Shown in pieces: positions 46,261 through 56,694 of a stretch of DNA of 64,000 bases. Positions within the stretch are counted from its first letter, which is position 1; the number at the start of each line of letters is the position of its first letter. The position numbers and the translations under genes are program-made. This DNA is from Alligator mississippiensis (Eukaryota > Chordata > Crocodylia > Alligatoridae), in the NCBI RefSeq assembly GCF_030867095.1, contig NC_081831.1, positions 41,043,319-41,107,318 of the forward strand, read 5' to 3'. The notes beneath the pieces are model-generated. The model saw only the letters and a list, made by a program, of their open reading frames with translations, was not told the DNA's origin and did not search any database.

Positions 46261-49200
46261 TCTTGAGAGCTGTAGACCAAAGACAATGTATGGCCTAAAG
46301 CAGATACAGAGTGATCATTGCTGTTAATGTCATAGTCTCCATTTTTTCTTAATTTTCCCTTCTGGTTTGTTCCAGAATCTAACTGACATTCCCAGCTATG
46401 GGGCTAGATCCTTCAGCTGGTTTAAATCCCATTGATTTCAGTGGAGCTGCACAGATTCACATTGATGAGCCAGCTCTTATGTTTGCTATGGAGGCTGGAT
46501 CTATTCTTTCCCTGCAAAGAAAGGAAAACATTACCCTTAGATTTTTTGTCTTATGCTTGTCACTGCTGTTGCATGTAGATGTGTCTCCACTAAAGCTGAA
46601 TCCTAAAAGACCCTGAGTGCTTCTGTGAATATCATCAGTTCCTGCTGACTATGATGGGAATGGAGGGCATCCAGCATGTCACAGGATTGCTCAGTGCCTT
46701 ATTGGACCCAACCTCAAACTGCACATGGTGTCAGAAAGACTGTACATTTCTTCTGGGCACAGTGAACCAAGGCCTGCTTCTGACACGGCCAAGGACACCA
46801 CTATTTGCTGGCATGGCAGGAGGAAAAACATGTCCCATATGTGCTAGGTGGCCAGACGTGAAAAAGTACCCAGGAGAATCCCTCAGAGAGGCAGAACAGA
46901 ACCCACAAGGAGGAAGGAAGCATTCAGCACTGACACAATCTACAGGTTGGAATGTCCCAGGTATTGTCCCGGTTTCAGCTCAAAACCTCCAGTGGTGTTG
47001 TGTAGGGGGATTAGGATGCTATCCCAGAGCCAGCAGTTTGTAAAGCCAGCAGTTTGTAAAGCTTTTCTGTAAACAGCAGTGAAAGCCCAGAGCACAAGGG
47101 GCTTCAAATTTTTACTATTCCTAACCCTGCTGGTGAGCTTAATGGCTGGATCGGGAAAAGAACATGTTGTCAGCAGATCATTACCCCCAGGGCTCAGGGG
47201 AAGAGGGATTTTACTGGCTGAAGCTAATTGGCAGAATAAGCCAACTTAACGCCTATCAAATGCCATTACAAATGCAGTCAGGGGCTGAGAGCATGAATCC
47301 TGGTACTAATATGCTGATCCTCCTGAACTCTGAGGCTGGAACATGAACAGTCATTCCTTTGCATTTATCATGTGGCCCTTCTTTCACTCAGAATCTGGGA
47401 GCACAAAGCCCAGTTCTGTCGCATTAGCAAATCGGTACTCCCATATTCTGGGACTGGGAGATGAATCCTAATGCTATTGCACTACTAGGCATGTCTTCCT
47501 GAATTCTGGCCCAGGGAGCTTGGACTTTAACTGCTATCAACCTACAGGGCTGGGAGCATGAACCTTGGGCACTAGTGACTCCTACTGATATCTATCCAGT
47601 GCACTTTTCTGCATTGTATACAAGTTTAATTTCTTGCACCACTGTGATCCACCTGTTTTTTAAGGTTCAGAAGGTGGATTCGGGCACCAATGCCCTATCT
47701 CATGGTCCAAGCATCTTCATAGCTCTGCAGAGGGCCAGATGATCTCCACAGTTTGCAGTTCAAAATCACATTCACAAACTGAGTGCTGTAGTTTGGAAGT
47801 GAGCCAAGAACTACAGGGCCATTGGGAGGCTTAAATTCCAGGTGCTCACTTTTCTAACGGGAAGCCATACCCTGAAATTGGCCCATCTTCCCTTCCCCAC
47901 CCATCCTTATATCCAAATGAGATCCTCTCTGTCCCATCATCCAAGCAAACCCCAGGATTCTCCAATATGCCCTGCTCTATTCCTGAAGAGCTGAGTATCT
48001 GGAATAGGACTGGCCAGGGGTTGTTGATGGAAAGGTGTGGAGGAGAGAAAGAAACTTTGATAGCTTCCCTGTCCATGTGTACTGGATTTTCACAGCTGTG
48101 GCAAGTGGCTGATGTCACATTTCATACCATGGTTCAGTCCAAACTTTGATGGAACTATTTAAAATTGCCCAGGCTTCTTTCTGAAACCTCCTCTTCCAGC
48201 AGGAGCTGCTGTTACCACTGGAAGCACCAGGATGCTTTGTGCTGAGCTGAGTCAGCCAGTCCAGCCAATCCACACACCACTGATTCTGAGGACTCTGCCT
48301 TACCATTGCTTACTGAGGCAGATACTCATCTGGTGCCCAAAAACGCAGCTTTTCCACTGGGGTAGTAGGTGGTATTGCACCAGCTGGTGGCCCGATGCTC
48401 CTGCTGGTACAGCAGCTGACAGAACGTGCCTCTCCTCTTACATAACTCTCTTCCATTTACTGGAAATAGTAAGGCCAGTTCCAACTGAGGTCCACTCCTT
48501 GGGAGAAATCCTACTGCCTATACGTCATTATCCACGAAGGCATAATGCTGCACTCAGGACCCTACTCTGTCTGCTCCTTTGACAGGGGAACAAAGAGCAT
48601 CATTGTGGGAGCAGTTTCTAGATCCATTTTCCCTTCTGCAGAAGGTTAGTGCTGCACTAGAATGTCACTGTACTCATGGCATAGTATTGGACATGGGACC
48701 TGGATTCATGGGATCTCCATGGGGTTAGCTACAGTAGCTTAGTACTGCTCTTGCAATGCCCAGCAACTATTATCCCAGCTGATACAGACAGACATGCAGC
48801 TTGTCTAAGTGGGAACACTCAGGATAGTGAGTCTAAATTAGTTTTAAAGTGGATCAGTTAAACAGTATTAAACCTTCATCTAAATTCTCCTATTCAGAAT
48901 AGCACTGCCTTAAATGCAGCATGGCTTATTTAACTTCCAAAGTGAATTAAGCTAAATGAAATGAAGGCCACTTTAATTCTGCATAAGAGCATCCACACAG
49001 AGGTAAATTCAAGTTAACTAATCTATGCTAAATTCATACTGTTAGTCAATTCAGATTAATTTACACAGGCATGCCTGTGCAGACAAGCCCTTGGTGGCAT
49101 TGTTATATGACTAAAAATCTATTTTAGCACATGGTAATTAACAGTGGTCAGAACATTTTCAATTCAATGACATTTTGTCAAAGAATTTCAGTGAAGCCTT

Positions 49201-49889
49201 TGTCAAAAGAGTTTCGAGCAAGCGGGACTCTTGTACTCTATAGTACAGTGACTATGGCATTAGCTGGGGAGAGCCAGGCTTAGGTCCCTGGTCTGCTTGA
49301 TTCAGTGATCTGGGATGAAAAGTCTATCTTAAAGCTAGACTCTGAACCTTCATCTTCCTCATGCCCAGGCCAGGACCAGATTGCAGGTATTTTCACTCTG
49401 CTTCCCAAATCAAATCTGTCACACCCAAAACAGACCCTTCACCACAATTCTGTTTTTTATGGAAACACTTGAAAACCTTTGGGCTTTTCCATTGCAAAAC
49501 AAAAAGAAATTCCAGAGGTCCAACCATTACCACAAAACAGAGTTGTCACCCTCTGTCAGTACCCCGTTAAGTCCCTATTAAGTACCCAGTACCCCCTTAA
49601 GTCCTCTCCATTGCTGTCACCTCCAGGGAGCAGGGCAGGGGGGCGAGGCCAGCACAGCTGGGCCCCCCCCCACCCACTCTGTCCCCTGTGTCCCCACCAT
49701 CATGGCAGTGTGTTGCCACCTGTCCAAACACTTCTTCGCACTGTGATTGGCTGTTTATCAGCCAATCAGACCATTAATAAAGTGTTATGGACAGACAGAC
49801 AGACAGATTAAGGCTTTTATAATATTAGAATAATGAAAGCTTGCCTGGCATTGTCCATGGTACTTTGAAAAGGAATTCCAGAGTTTTCT
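46261..49889. other. Intron 1 sequence, nothing recognised
   Basis: Ordinary intronic DNA with short chance frames on both strands. A (GACA)n-like run lies at about 49791-49807. Confidence 0.45.
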
Positions 49890-49962
49890 GGACTAAGGGG
49901 GTTGGACTACACCACCTCCTGAGGTTCCGTCCTAATTTTCTATGACTATATGATTCTGTGAA
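49890..49962 (+). mobile_element. CR1 3' tail fragment
   Basis: 'gggggttggactacaccacc', 'tcctgaggttccgtcc' and 'ctatgactatatgattctgtg' match the conserved 3' end of CR1. Only the last 70 bases or so remain. Confidence 0.75.
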
Positions 49963-49999
49963 AACCTGTCTGTCAATGGATAAATCAGTGCAAGTAATA

Positions 50000-50105
50000 T
50001 CCATATTGTGCAGGTGGGGAAACCGAGGCATGGGAAGGAGAAGGGTTAAGCAATTCACCTATGCTCACACAGCATGTTAATGGCAGAAATTGAGCCCAGG
50101 CTTCC
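50000..50105 (+). repeat. MIR SINE relic
   Basis: 'tattgtgcaggtggggaaac', 'cgaggcatgggaagg', 'ttaagcaattcacctatgct' and 'atggcagaaattgagcccag' follow the MIR core in order. Confidence 0.75.
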
Positions 50106-52372
50106 CACCTTACAGTCACCTCCCCCCGCCGCCCCCCCCCCAGCAAACCTGCTGTGACTTTCCTGTTCAGATACACTTGGCCTGTATAAGTGCAGCCACA
50201 TTTGAAAAATAGCTCTACAAGTTGAGTCCTGGAGGCCTTGAATGCCTGTTCCTCTGTGACTACATGGAGCATGTCACTATCCAGAGGCCATCATTTGGGC
50301 CTCTTCTGCTTTGCTCATTGATATGTTGCAAAACTTCAACATAAATGTCTGAGTTTCACAAAACTGTGGTATCACTGATGCAACCCAGTGTTCTTGCGCA
50401 GTAATATCACGCATTGCCTGAAGAGGGAATATTTGACCCCATCCATATTCCAGAGTGTGCCTGGGAGAAAACTTTTGACCTGTATGCCACACACCCAAAC
50501 ATGGAACAATCATATCACTGACAGTGTTTCATCCCCAGGGATTTCATTGTCTGGTGTCTGAAATTGGCTTGCAGATGTGGGAGACTGTTCAGCGCCTTGC
50601 TAAGCTATGACCACTCCAGCATGCTCACTCATGTCTCAGCTGTGTCACCAAGTGCTTTCATGCTCAAAGGGGAGTGTTTTGACATTTCAGAGAACTGATG
50701 TGAGGAGCATGGGCATATCTTCCCCCTGGTTCTGTAGGAGACATATGAAACCTGGATTGTACCCGTCACTAGCTGCCAAGCCTGAATAACTTCGTTTGAG
50801 GAGACGCATTCTCCAGTCCAGAGAGCATCCACTGGATGTTCCTGATTGCTAAATGTTTGCTGTGTGACATTTCCATTAGCAGATGTGTGTGGGCTCCACA
50901 CACAGATACAGCCCTCCTTCTCCCTAATTACTCTGCCTCTGCAGTAGCTGTCAGGCATCAATTACTACACCTTCTCTGCCTGTCATGGTAGGATTTGGAA
51001 TAGAAGCTTTTGGAAATAGGGACCAGGATTGGGTGTCATTAAAGCCAGACAGCTCTTATCTAAACCACACACACATCCTCCTTCCAAAAATTCTTATCCT
51101 AATGTTGCTGTGATGCGTATAACGATAGGGAATCCTAAGAAAGGACCATTTCCATAGAAAACTGAAACAACTCTTCCCTTAGTGCTTGCAGAATGCTTTA
51201 GCCCTCCGTGAGAAATAGGGCTCAGATTTACTGTTATAGGCATACTAGGAAATCCATCAAATGCAGGCACAGCTCATACTGGTTTGGTGAGCAGAATAAG
51301 CCCTTCTAGCCATTCTTATACCAGCATAACAGCATGTTGCTGAGACTTGCTAATACAGAAGAGATACCAAAGACTTTACGTCTATAACAATACTAGTATT
51401 GGCCAAAATATAGAACTGCCTTAAAGCTGAGAGTAGCATAACCAAACTCAATTCTATGTGGGACTTTGTCCTACTCTGGTGGCTGCAGCCTCTACAGAGA
51501 AGCTTACAAATGTGCTACTGCCACAAAGCTGAAGGATCTTGAGCCTTAGATCAGTTGCTAATGACACCCTTTGGGACCAGTGTTTTGATCCAGGACTCCT
51601 GACTTCAGACCCCAGAGCAGAACTGCCTGAGTATTTAAAGAATGTTAAAATGAGGCTTAGGGGCAACCAAGGTTTTCTAACTTTTGGCAGTGTTACTTGT
51701 TCTGTTGATGATCTTGCCAGCAGCCAGACAAGATAGGCAGTGGTAGTAAAAAAGCAGTAATGTTAGCATTTCCTGCTTCGATTGTGAACTGCACCAGGAT
51801 AATTCAGTGTAATTTACTCCAGGCCACACCTGCAAAAATGCATTTACCAAGACTGTAGACTCCAGCCAGCTGGGTAGATGGCTGATTGATCGGTGTCTCC
51901 CAGTAAACAATCCTATTTTTCCTTTTGCAGCAATCACAAAGGGTTCTCATTGACTTTTTTAAATGGACATATTTAAAAGTCACACAGCAGTGTAAATATA
52001 CAAGCTAGCCTAGTCACTACATCTATTTGTAAAGGAAAACATATCCAAACATCAAGGCTGCAGTCTTTTTAAACATACTTAGAAAAATTGTCATGAGCAA
52101 CCAAACAGGAAGAGTGGGCTGATGTGAAAATGCCTGAGCTAAAAGTCAGAGAAAAAATACAGTGGGTCCAGTCTTTTGATGGTAGTGTTTCTTAGCGTCT
52201 GGGCATGCTGGCTAGATAGAGTTTTAAAGAGATTAAGATGCAAACTTTATGTGTATTTTAAAATTAGGAACCCCTGGGTACATGAGCTGCTGCATCACTG
52301 TAGCAACAAGCTATGGCAACTTTGCTTGTTTCTACGGCGACGTAGTGTTCGCAGGCATGAACTGTTACACTA
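50106..52372. other. Intron 1 sequence; end part may be an old MITE
   Basis: No gene recognised. From about 52250 the words 'catcactgtagcaacaagct', 'ctacggcgacgtag' and 'gttacactattgtgcaataa' are short palindromic motifs. They resemble the transposon sequence on the other side of the CR1 (54361-54490), so the CR1 probably landed in an older MITE. Confidence 0.4.
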
Positions 52373-54262
52373 TTGTGCAATAACCTAGCAGAGCTCCTGA
52401 GGCTAAAAAGAAAGGCCTACAAAGGATGGAGGATGGGAGTCACCTCCAAGGAGGATTATTCTGCACTGGTCCAGTCCTGTAGGGAGCAGACCAGGAAAGC
52501 CAAGGCTACACCTGAACTCCAGCTAGCTTTGAGCATCAAGGACAATAAAAAGTCGTTTTTCAGATATGTGGGGAGGTGGAGGAAAAGCAGGGGCAACATT
52601 GGACCCCTGCTGAACCAGATGGGGCAACTGACAACTGACGCCCAGGAAAAAGCCAACCTATTAAATAGGTACTTTGCGTCAGTCTTTCATCAGCCCCATG
52701 GGACGCCCATGCCCGCTACAGGGCCGGGAAGTCCAGGTGAGGGTGATCCCCTGCCCTCCATTAATGCTGACTTTGTGAAGGAACATCTTGAGAAGCTGGA
52801 TACCTTCAAGTCAGCCGGCCCTGACAATCTTCACCCCAGGGTACTCAAGGAGCTGGCGAGCATCATAGCCCAGCCTCTAGCACGGATCTTTGAAAACTCT
52901 TGGCGCTCTGGTGTAGTGCCCGAAGACTGGAAGAAGGCCAATGTGGTGCCTATCTTCAAGAAAGGGAGGAAAGTGGATCCGGCTAACTATAGGCCCATCA
53001 ACCTGACTTCTATCCCGGGGAAGATCTTAGAAAAGTTTATTAAAGAGGCCATCCTTAATGGACTGGCTGATGCCAACATCTTAAGGGATAACCAGCACGG
53101 GTTTGTTGCGGGTAGGTCTTGCTTGACCAATCTCATTTCCTTCTACGACCAGGTGACCTATCACCTGCACAAGGGAGAAGAGATTGATGTCATATATCTT
53201 GACTTCAAAAAAGCCTTCGATCTGGTATCCCATGATCGCCTCTTGGAGAAACTGGCCAATTGTTGCCTTGGGTCCTCCACGATCCACTGGCTGGAAAATT
53301 GGCTCCGGGGTCAGACCCAGAGGGTAGTAATTGATGGAAGTCACTCATCGTGGTGTCCTGTGACCAGTGGGGTCCCCCAAGGCTCTGTCCTTGGACCCAT
53401 ACTGTTCTACATCTTCATTAATGATGTGGACACTGGAGTCAGAAGTGGACTGGCCAAGTTCGCCGATGACACCAAACTTTGGGGCAAAGCATCCACACCA
53501 GAAGACAGGCGGGTGATCCAGGCTGACCTGGACAGGCTCAGCAAGTGGGCGGATGAGAATCTGATGGTGTTCAACGCCGATAAATGCAAGGTTCTCCACC
53601 TTGGGAAGAAAAACCCGCAGCATCCTTATAGGCTCGACAGTGCTATGTTGGCTAGCACTATGGAAGAAAGAGACTTGGGGGTCATCATTGACCACAAGAT
53701 GAACATGAGCCTGCAGTGCGATGCTGCGGCTAGTAAAGCGACCAAAACGCTGGCTTGCATCCATAGATGCTTCTCAAGCAAATCCCGGGACGTCATTCTC
53801 CCCTTGTACTCGGCCTTAGTGAGGCCGCAGCTGGAGTACTGCGTCCAGTTTTGGGCTCCACAATTCAAAAAGGATGCGGAGAAGCTTGAGAGAGTCCAGA
53901 GAAGAGCCATGCGCATGATCCGAGGTCAGGGAAGCAGACCCTACGATGACAGGCTGAGAGCCCTGGGGCTCTTTAGCCTGGAAAAGCGCAGGCTCAGGGG
54001 TGATCTGATGGCCACCTACAAGTTTATCAGGGGTGACCACCAGTATCTGGGGGAACGTTTGTTCACCAGAGCACCCCAAGGGATGACGAGGTCGAATGGT
54101 CACAAACTACTACAAGATCGTTTCAGACTGGACATAAGGAAGAATTTCTTTACTGTCCAAGCCCCCAAGGTCTGGAACAGCCTGCCACCAGAGGTGGTTC
54201 AAGCGCCTTCATTGAACACCTTTAAGATGAAACTGGATGCTTATCTTGCTGGGATCCTATGA
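52373..54262 (+). CDS. CR1 ORF2 reverse transcriptase (uninterrupted, N-terminally truncated)
   Basis: 629 codons without a stop. RT motifs in order: FKSAGPDNLHPRVLKE (about residue 145-160), WKKANVVPIFKKG, NYRPINLTSIPGK, GFVAGRSCLTNLISF, YLDFKKAFDLVSH (first catalytic Asp near residue 277), SGVPQGSVLGPILF, and FADDTKLW with the catalytic Asp pair at residues 365-366. Then KWADENLMVFNADKCKVLHL and the CR1-typical C-terminal part (LVRPQLEYCVQFWAP, RRAMRMIRGQ, RKNFFTVQAPKVWNSLP). The N-terminal endonuclease is missing because of 5' truncation, so it cannot retrotranspose by itself. The first Met is merely the first in the frame; recognisable CR1 sequence starts at LAELLRLKRKAYKGWR. An open frame this long implies a recent insertion or slow neutral decay. 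Confidence 0.9.
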   Translation: MCNNLAELLRLKRKAYKGWRMGVTSKEDYSALVQSCREQTRKAKATPELQLALSIKDNKKSFFRYVGRWRKSRGNIGPLLNQMGQLTTDAQEKANLLNRYFASVFHQPHGTPMPATGPGSPGEGDPLPSINADFVKEHLEKLDTFKSAGPDNLHPRVLKELASIIAQPLARIFENSWRSGVVPEDWKKANVVPIFKKGRKVDPANYRPINLTSIPGKILEKFIKEAILNGLADANILRDNQHGFVAGRSCLTNLISFYDQVTYHLHKGEEIDVIYLDFKKAFDLVSHDRLLEKLANCCLGSSTIHWLENWLRGQTQRVVIDGSHSSWCPVTSGVPQGSVLGPILFYIFINDVDTGVRSGLAKFADDTKLWGKASTPEDRRVIQADLDRLSKWADENLMVFNADKCKVLHLGKKNPQHPYRLDSAMLASTMEERDLGVIIDHKMNMSLQCDAAASKATKTLACIHRCFSSKSRDVILPLYSALVRPQLEYCVQFWAPQFKKDAEKLERVQRRAMRMIRGQGSRPYDDRLRALGLFSLEKRRLRGDLMATYKFIRGDHQYLGERLFTRAPQGMTRSNGHKLLQDRFRLDIRKNFFTVQAPKVWNSLPPEVVQAPSLNTFKMKLDAYLAGIL

Positions 54263-54360
54263 CCCCAGCTGACTTCCTGCCCTTTGGGCAGGGGGCTGGA
54301 CTTGATGATCTTCCGAGGTCCCTTCCAGCCCTAATGTCTATGAATCTATGAATCTATGAA
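52373..54360 (+). mobile_element. CR1 LINE, 5'-truncated, RT frame intact
   Basis: About 1.98 kb of CR1. It starts inside ORF2 just upstream of RT and ends with the typical tail 'cttgatgatcttccgaggtc' and three 'atgaatct'-like units. Flanking 13-mers TAGCAACAAGCTA occur at 52301-52313 and 54361-54373, but the left one lies about 60 bp from the first recognisable CR1 codon, so they may be pre-existing repeats and not a target duplication. It sits in intron 1 of the receptor gene, same orientation. Confidence 0.9.
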
Positions 54361-54490
54361 TAGCAACAAGCTACTGCACAGTAGCTCATCGCAACTTTGC
54401 AGGGTTGGAAACAACCTGTGCACCGCTGGGACTGCTCAATAATGGCGCTTACTGTGCAGTTGGGCACACCTGTAGATGTGCCGACTGATA
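54361..54490. mobile_element. MITE fragment 3' of the CR1
   Basis: 'gctactgcacagtagc' is a perfect palindrome and 'gcacacctgtagatgtgccg' recalls the ends of the TGTCTACA-type MITEs above. Probably the other half of the element that the CR1 entered. Confidence 0.45.
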
Positions 54491-55979
54491 AATTAACTGC
54501 AACATATCAAATGAATAGCATATCCCTTCTAGTTCCTTTGCCAGTCTCAGCCTCCCTATATATTGAAAAGACATCTGCATTCCAGAGCCTCTTTCCACAT
54601 CATTACAGGGCTCCAGCTGAGATGTATCAGCACAATGGCAGTTCTCACAGAGAAGTTCTCTCCAGCCCTGGGGAGAGTTGACATACTGACATGACAAATT
54701 TAGAGGGGCATGTGTGATGAATGTTGAATTGCTTTTTGTTGATCCATGAATTCTGATATTTAATTATGGTATGAATATTGTAAGTGACCTGGTCAGTAAG
54801 GTAAAATTACTCTATAACAGTGGTGGGTTATTAGAATTTCCTGTGTGACTATGCTGATTTAATTGAATAAGGAGCTGGAGAAAGAGCAAACAAGAAGGCA
54901 ACACAATAGAGCTAGATAAGAACACCTCAGCCCACACCTGTAAGAGCAGGGCAAGTTATTAGCTCAAGGGTTCTGTCTCCAAGGAGGATGAAAGCTGAAA
55001 TTGCCAGGCTGGAAAAGTGGAAATAAAAAAAGCTAAACAGCTTTTACAGCATGGGGGCTGTTTATAGCTGGGGTAGAAATAGTTTGAATTAAAAAAAAAA
55101 AAAAAAGATTATGCCAGTAAGGATTTTCTGATAAGGGGGTTTCTTTAAGCATATAAGAAGGGGGTTTCTGGAGGCTCCCCATGTGGAAGATACCTGGTAA
55201 GCTAAACAAGTATATAGTCTGTTTTATTTTTATAAGGTCTGCTTTCTCGTAAATGCTTTTGTTCTAATGAATAGTAGTTTGATTAGTACTAGGGGCCATC
55301 ATGTCACTCTGTTAACTACTGCGGCTTTTCTCAGAGGGAAAAGAGCTGAAAGGTCAGACCTAGTGAGGAAGTAAAGGTTAGTACTACAGCTCTGCAGTGC
55401 TAAACACAGTAATGGGAGAACTGTGTAATTCTACCTAGAGGCGAGTGAAGCTAGAGATCTCAAAGGGAGCACACTTGACAGAATAGTTCAGAGGTCCAGT
55501 TCATCCAGTAACTGTGATAACACTTCTTAACAAGGGCAGGATTGCTCTTTGTTAGGTACAGGCTGATATTTGGGACAGAAATAAGTGATATTGCTCCAAA
55601 AGAAGCTCCAAGAGAAGGCATGGTGCTCTCCTCCTACCCAGGTCTTCTGATAGCTGGAAAGGAGCCTTACTTAACCCTGCTGTCTCCATGTCCTCCATTG
55701 CAGAGGCTCATGCCTCAGATGGCCTTAGCAACAGTCAGGGCCCATATGCTTAGAAGTGTCTGGGGAATGCATCTGTGGGAAATAAAAAAAGACTCCTGCC
55801 CTCTCACTTGTATAAATGCCTCAACCTGCCCCCTTTTGGAGTCTACTGCCTTACTAGCTATAGGTGCATTTCTCTGAGACAAAACCTTGCAAGGCTGTTG
55901 AGGCCTATATTGTTGTATAGGGTAGAAAATGCTTGGGGTCCAGGTAATGCCTTCCTTATTTTTCATCTGCTTACTTCAG
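54491..55979. other. End of intron 1, nothing recognised
   Basis: Intronic sequence with a poly-A run at about 55090-55106. It ends in a pyrimidine-rich tract and CAG acceptor (tgcttacttcag) before exon 2. Confidence 0.5.
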
Positions 55980-56128
55980 GTCAGAAAGCACAGAGGAATA
56001 TGACTATGATTACCTGAGTGTCAATAAAACCTGGGTCCTGACTCCCAAAGCCCAGGAGACAGACGCCACACAAATCCTCAACTCACTGCTGAAGAACTAT
56101 GACAACAAACTGAGACCTGACATCGGCA
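55980..56128 (+). CDS. GABRG4: GABA-A receptor gamma subunit, exon 2 (start of extracellular domain)
   Basis: 149 bases preceded by an AG acceptor and followed by GTAAGT. After the split Arg codon it encodes an acidic start ([14 protein letters not shown]), an N-glycosylation sequon NKT, then [20 protein letters not shown] and the hallmark [10 protein letters not shown]. This is the N-terminal helix region of the ligand-binding domain of a pentameric GABA-gated chloride channel. The hallmark is shared by gamma subunits. The TPKAQ-TDAT context favours gamma-4 (bird/reptile) or gamma-3 over gamma-1 and gamma-2; I favour gamma-4. It ends in phase 1 (single A), completed by TC of exon 3 to give Ile. 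No disruption is seen. Confidence 0.88.
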
Positions 56129-56626
56129 GTAAGTGTCTCCTCAGGGCCTCTGCCTCCAGTCTTTTGTGTATCTCTAAGATGCAGGAAAGAGCTACCAGCT
56201 GTCTGGTGTGGGCGGAAGGAGAAGAGAATGATCTTAATTATCACTTCCAAGCAGCATTCTCTTTAATCCAACTAGGACTATAAACTTCCTCAGAATAGTG
56301 CCTAGCCAGTAGCAATCAGGGGCCTCCAGTGCTGTGAGATTCCTCACAGTTGTACATGGTACTAGCAGTGAAAGGAACCCTAGCAGTGAGTTGTTCACTG
56401 TAGTCCATTCCTTGCAACAGGAATATTTTCAAGGTAATGATCCAGAATGCTTAGAATCCATGCTCCAGGTCTGGAACTCATAATGCTCCTGGCCTTCATT
56501 CCAGCCACTTTTATGTTGGCAGACTTGCTTGAACCTTCAGGTTTCCCTCATTCTGCCTTCTGGCTGCTTCCCTTCCTGTGAACCCCAGCCCCTGGCTCAC
56601 CCATGTCCATTTTGTTCTCTTTCCAG
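56129..56626 (+). other. GABRG4: Intron 2 of the receptor gene
   Basis: 498 bases with GT...AG ends (gtaagt ... ttctctttccag). The acceptor has a good pyrimidine tract. No repeat recognised. Confidence 0.85.
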
Positions 56627-56694
56627 TCAAGCCTACATTCATTGATGTGGACATCTACGTGAACAGCATCGGCCCAGTCTCCGTCATCCAAATG
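56627..56694 (+). CDS. GABRG4: GABA-A receptor gamma subunit, exon 3
   Basis: 68 bases, the conserved length of this small exon in GABA-A receptor genes. With the split Ile codon it encodes KPTFIDVDIYVNSIGPVSVI followed by QM, the first beta-strand with the family signature YVNSIGPV. It ends in phase 0 at the donor GTGAGT; the next exon of the family would begin EYTID-like and is not in the window. Human gamma-3 (from memory) has very similar residues with S-S-I-N before the final Met, so the V-I-Q here is a difference that fits gamma-4. Conservation of frame and splice sites indicates a live gene. Confidence 0.88.
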
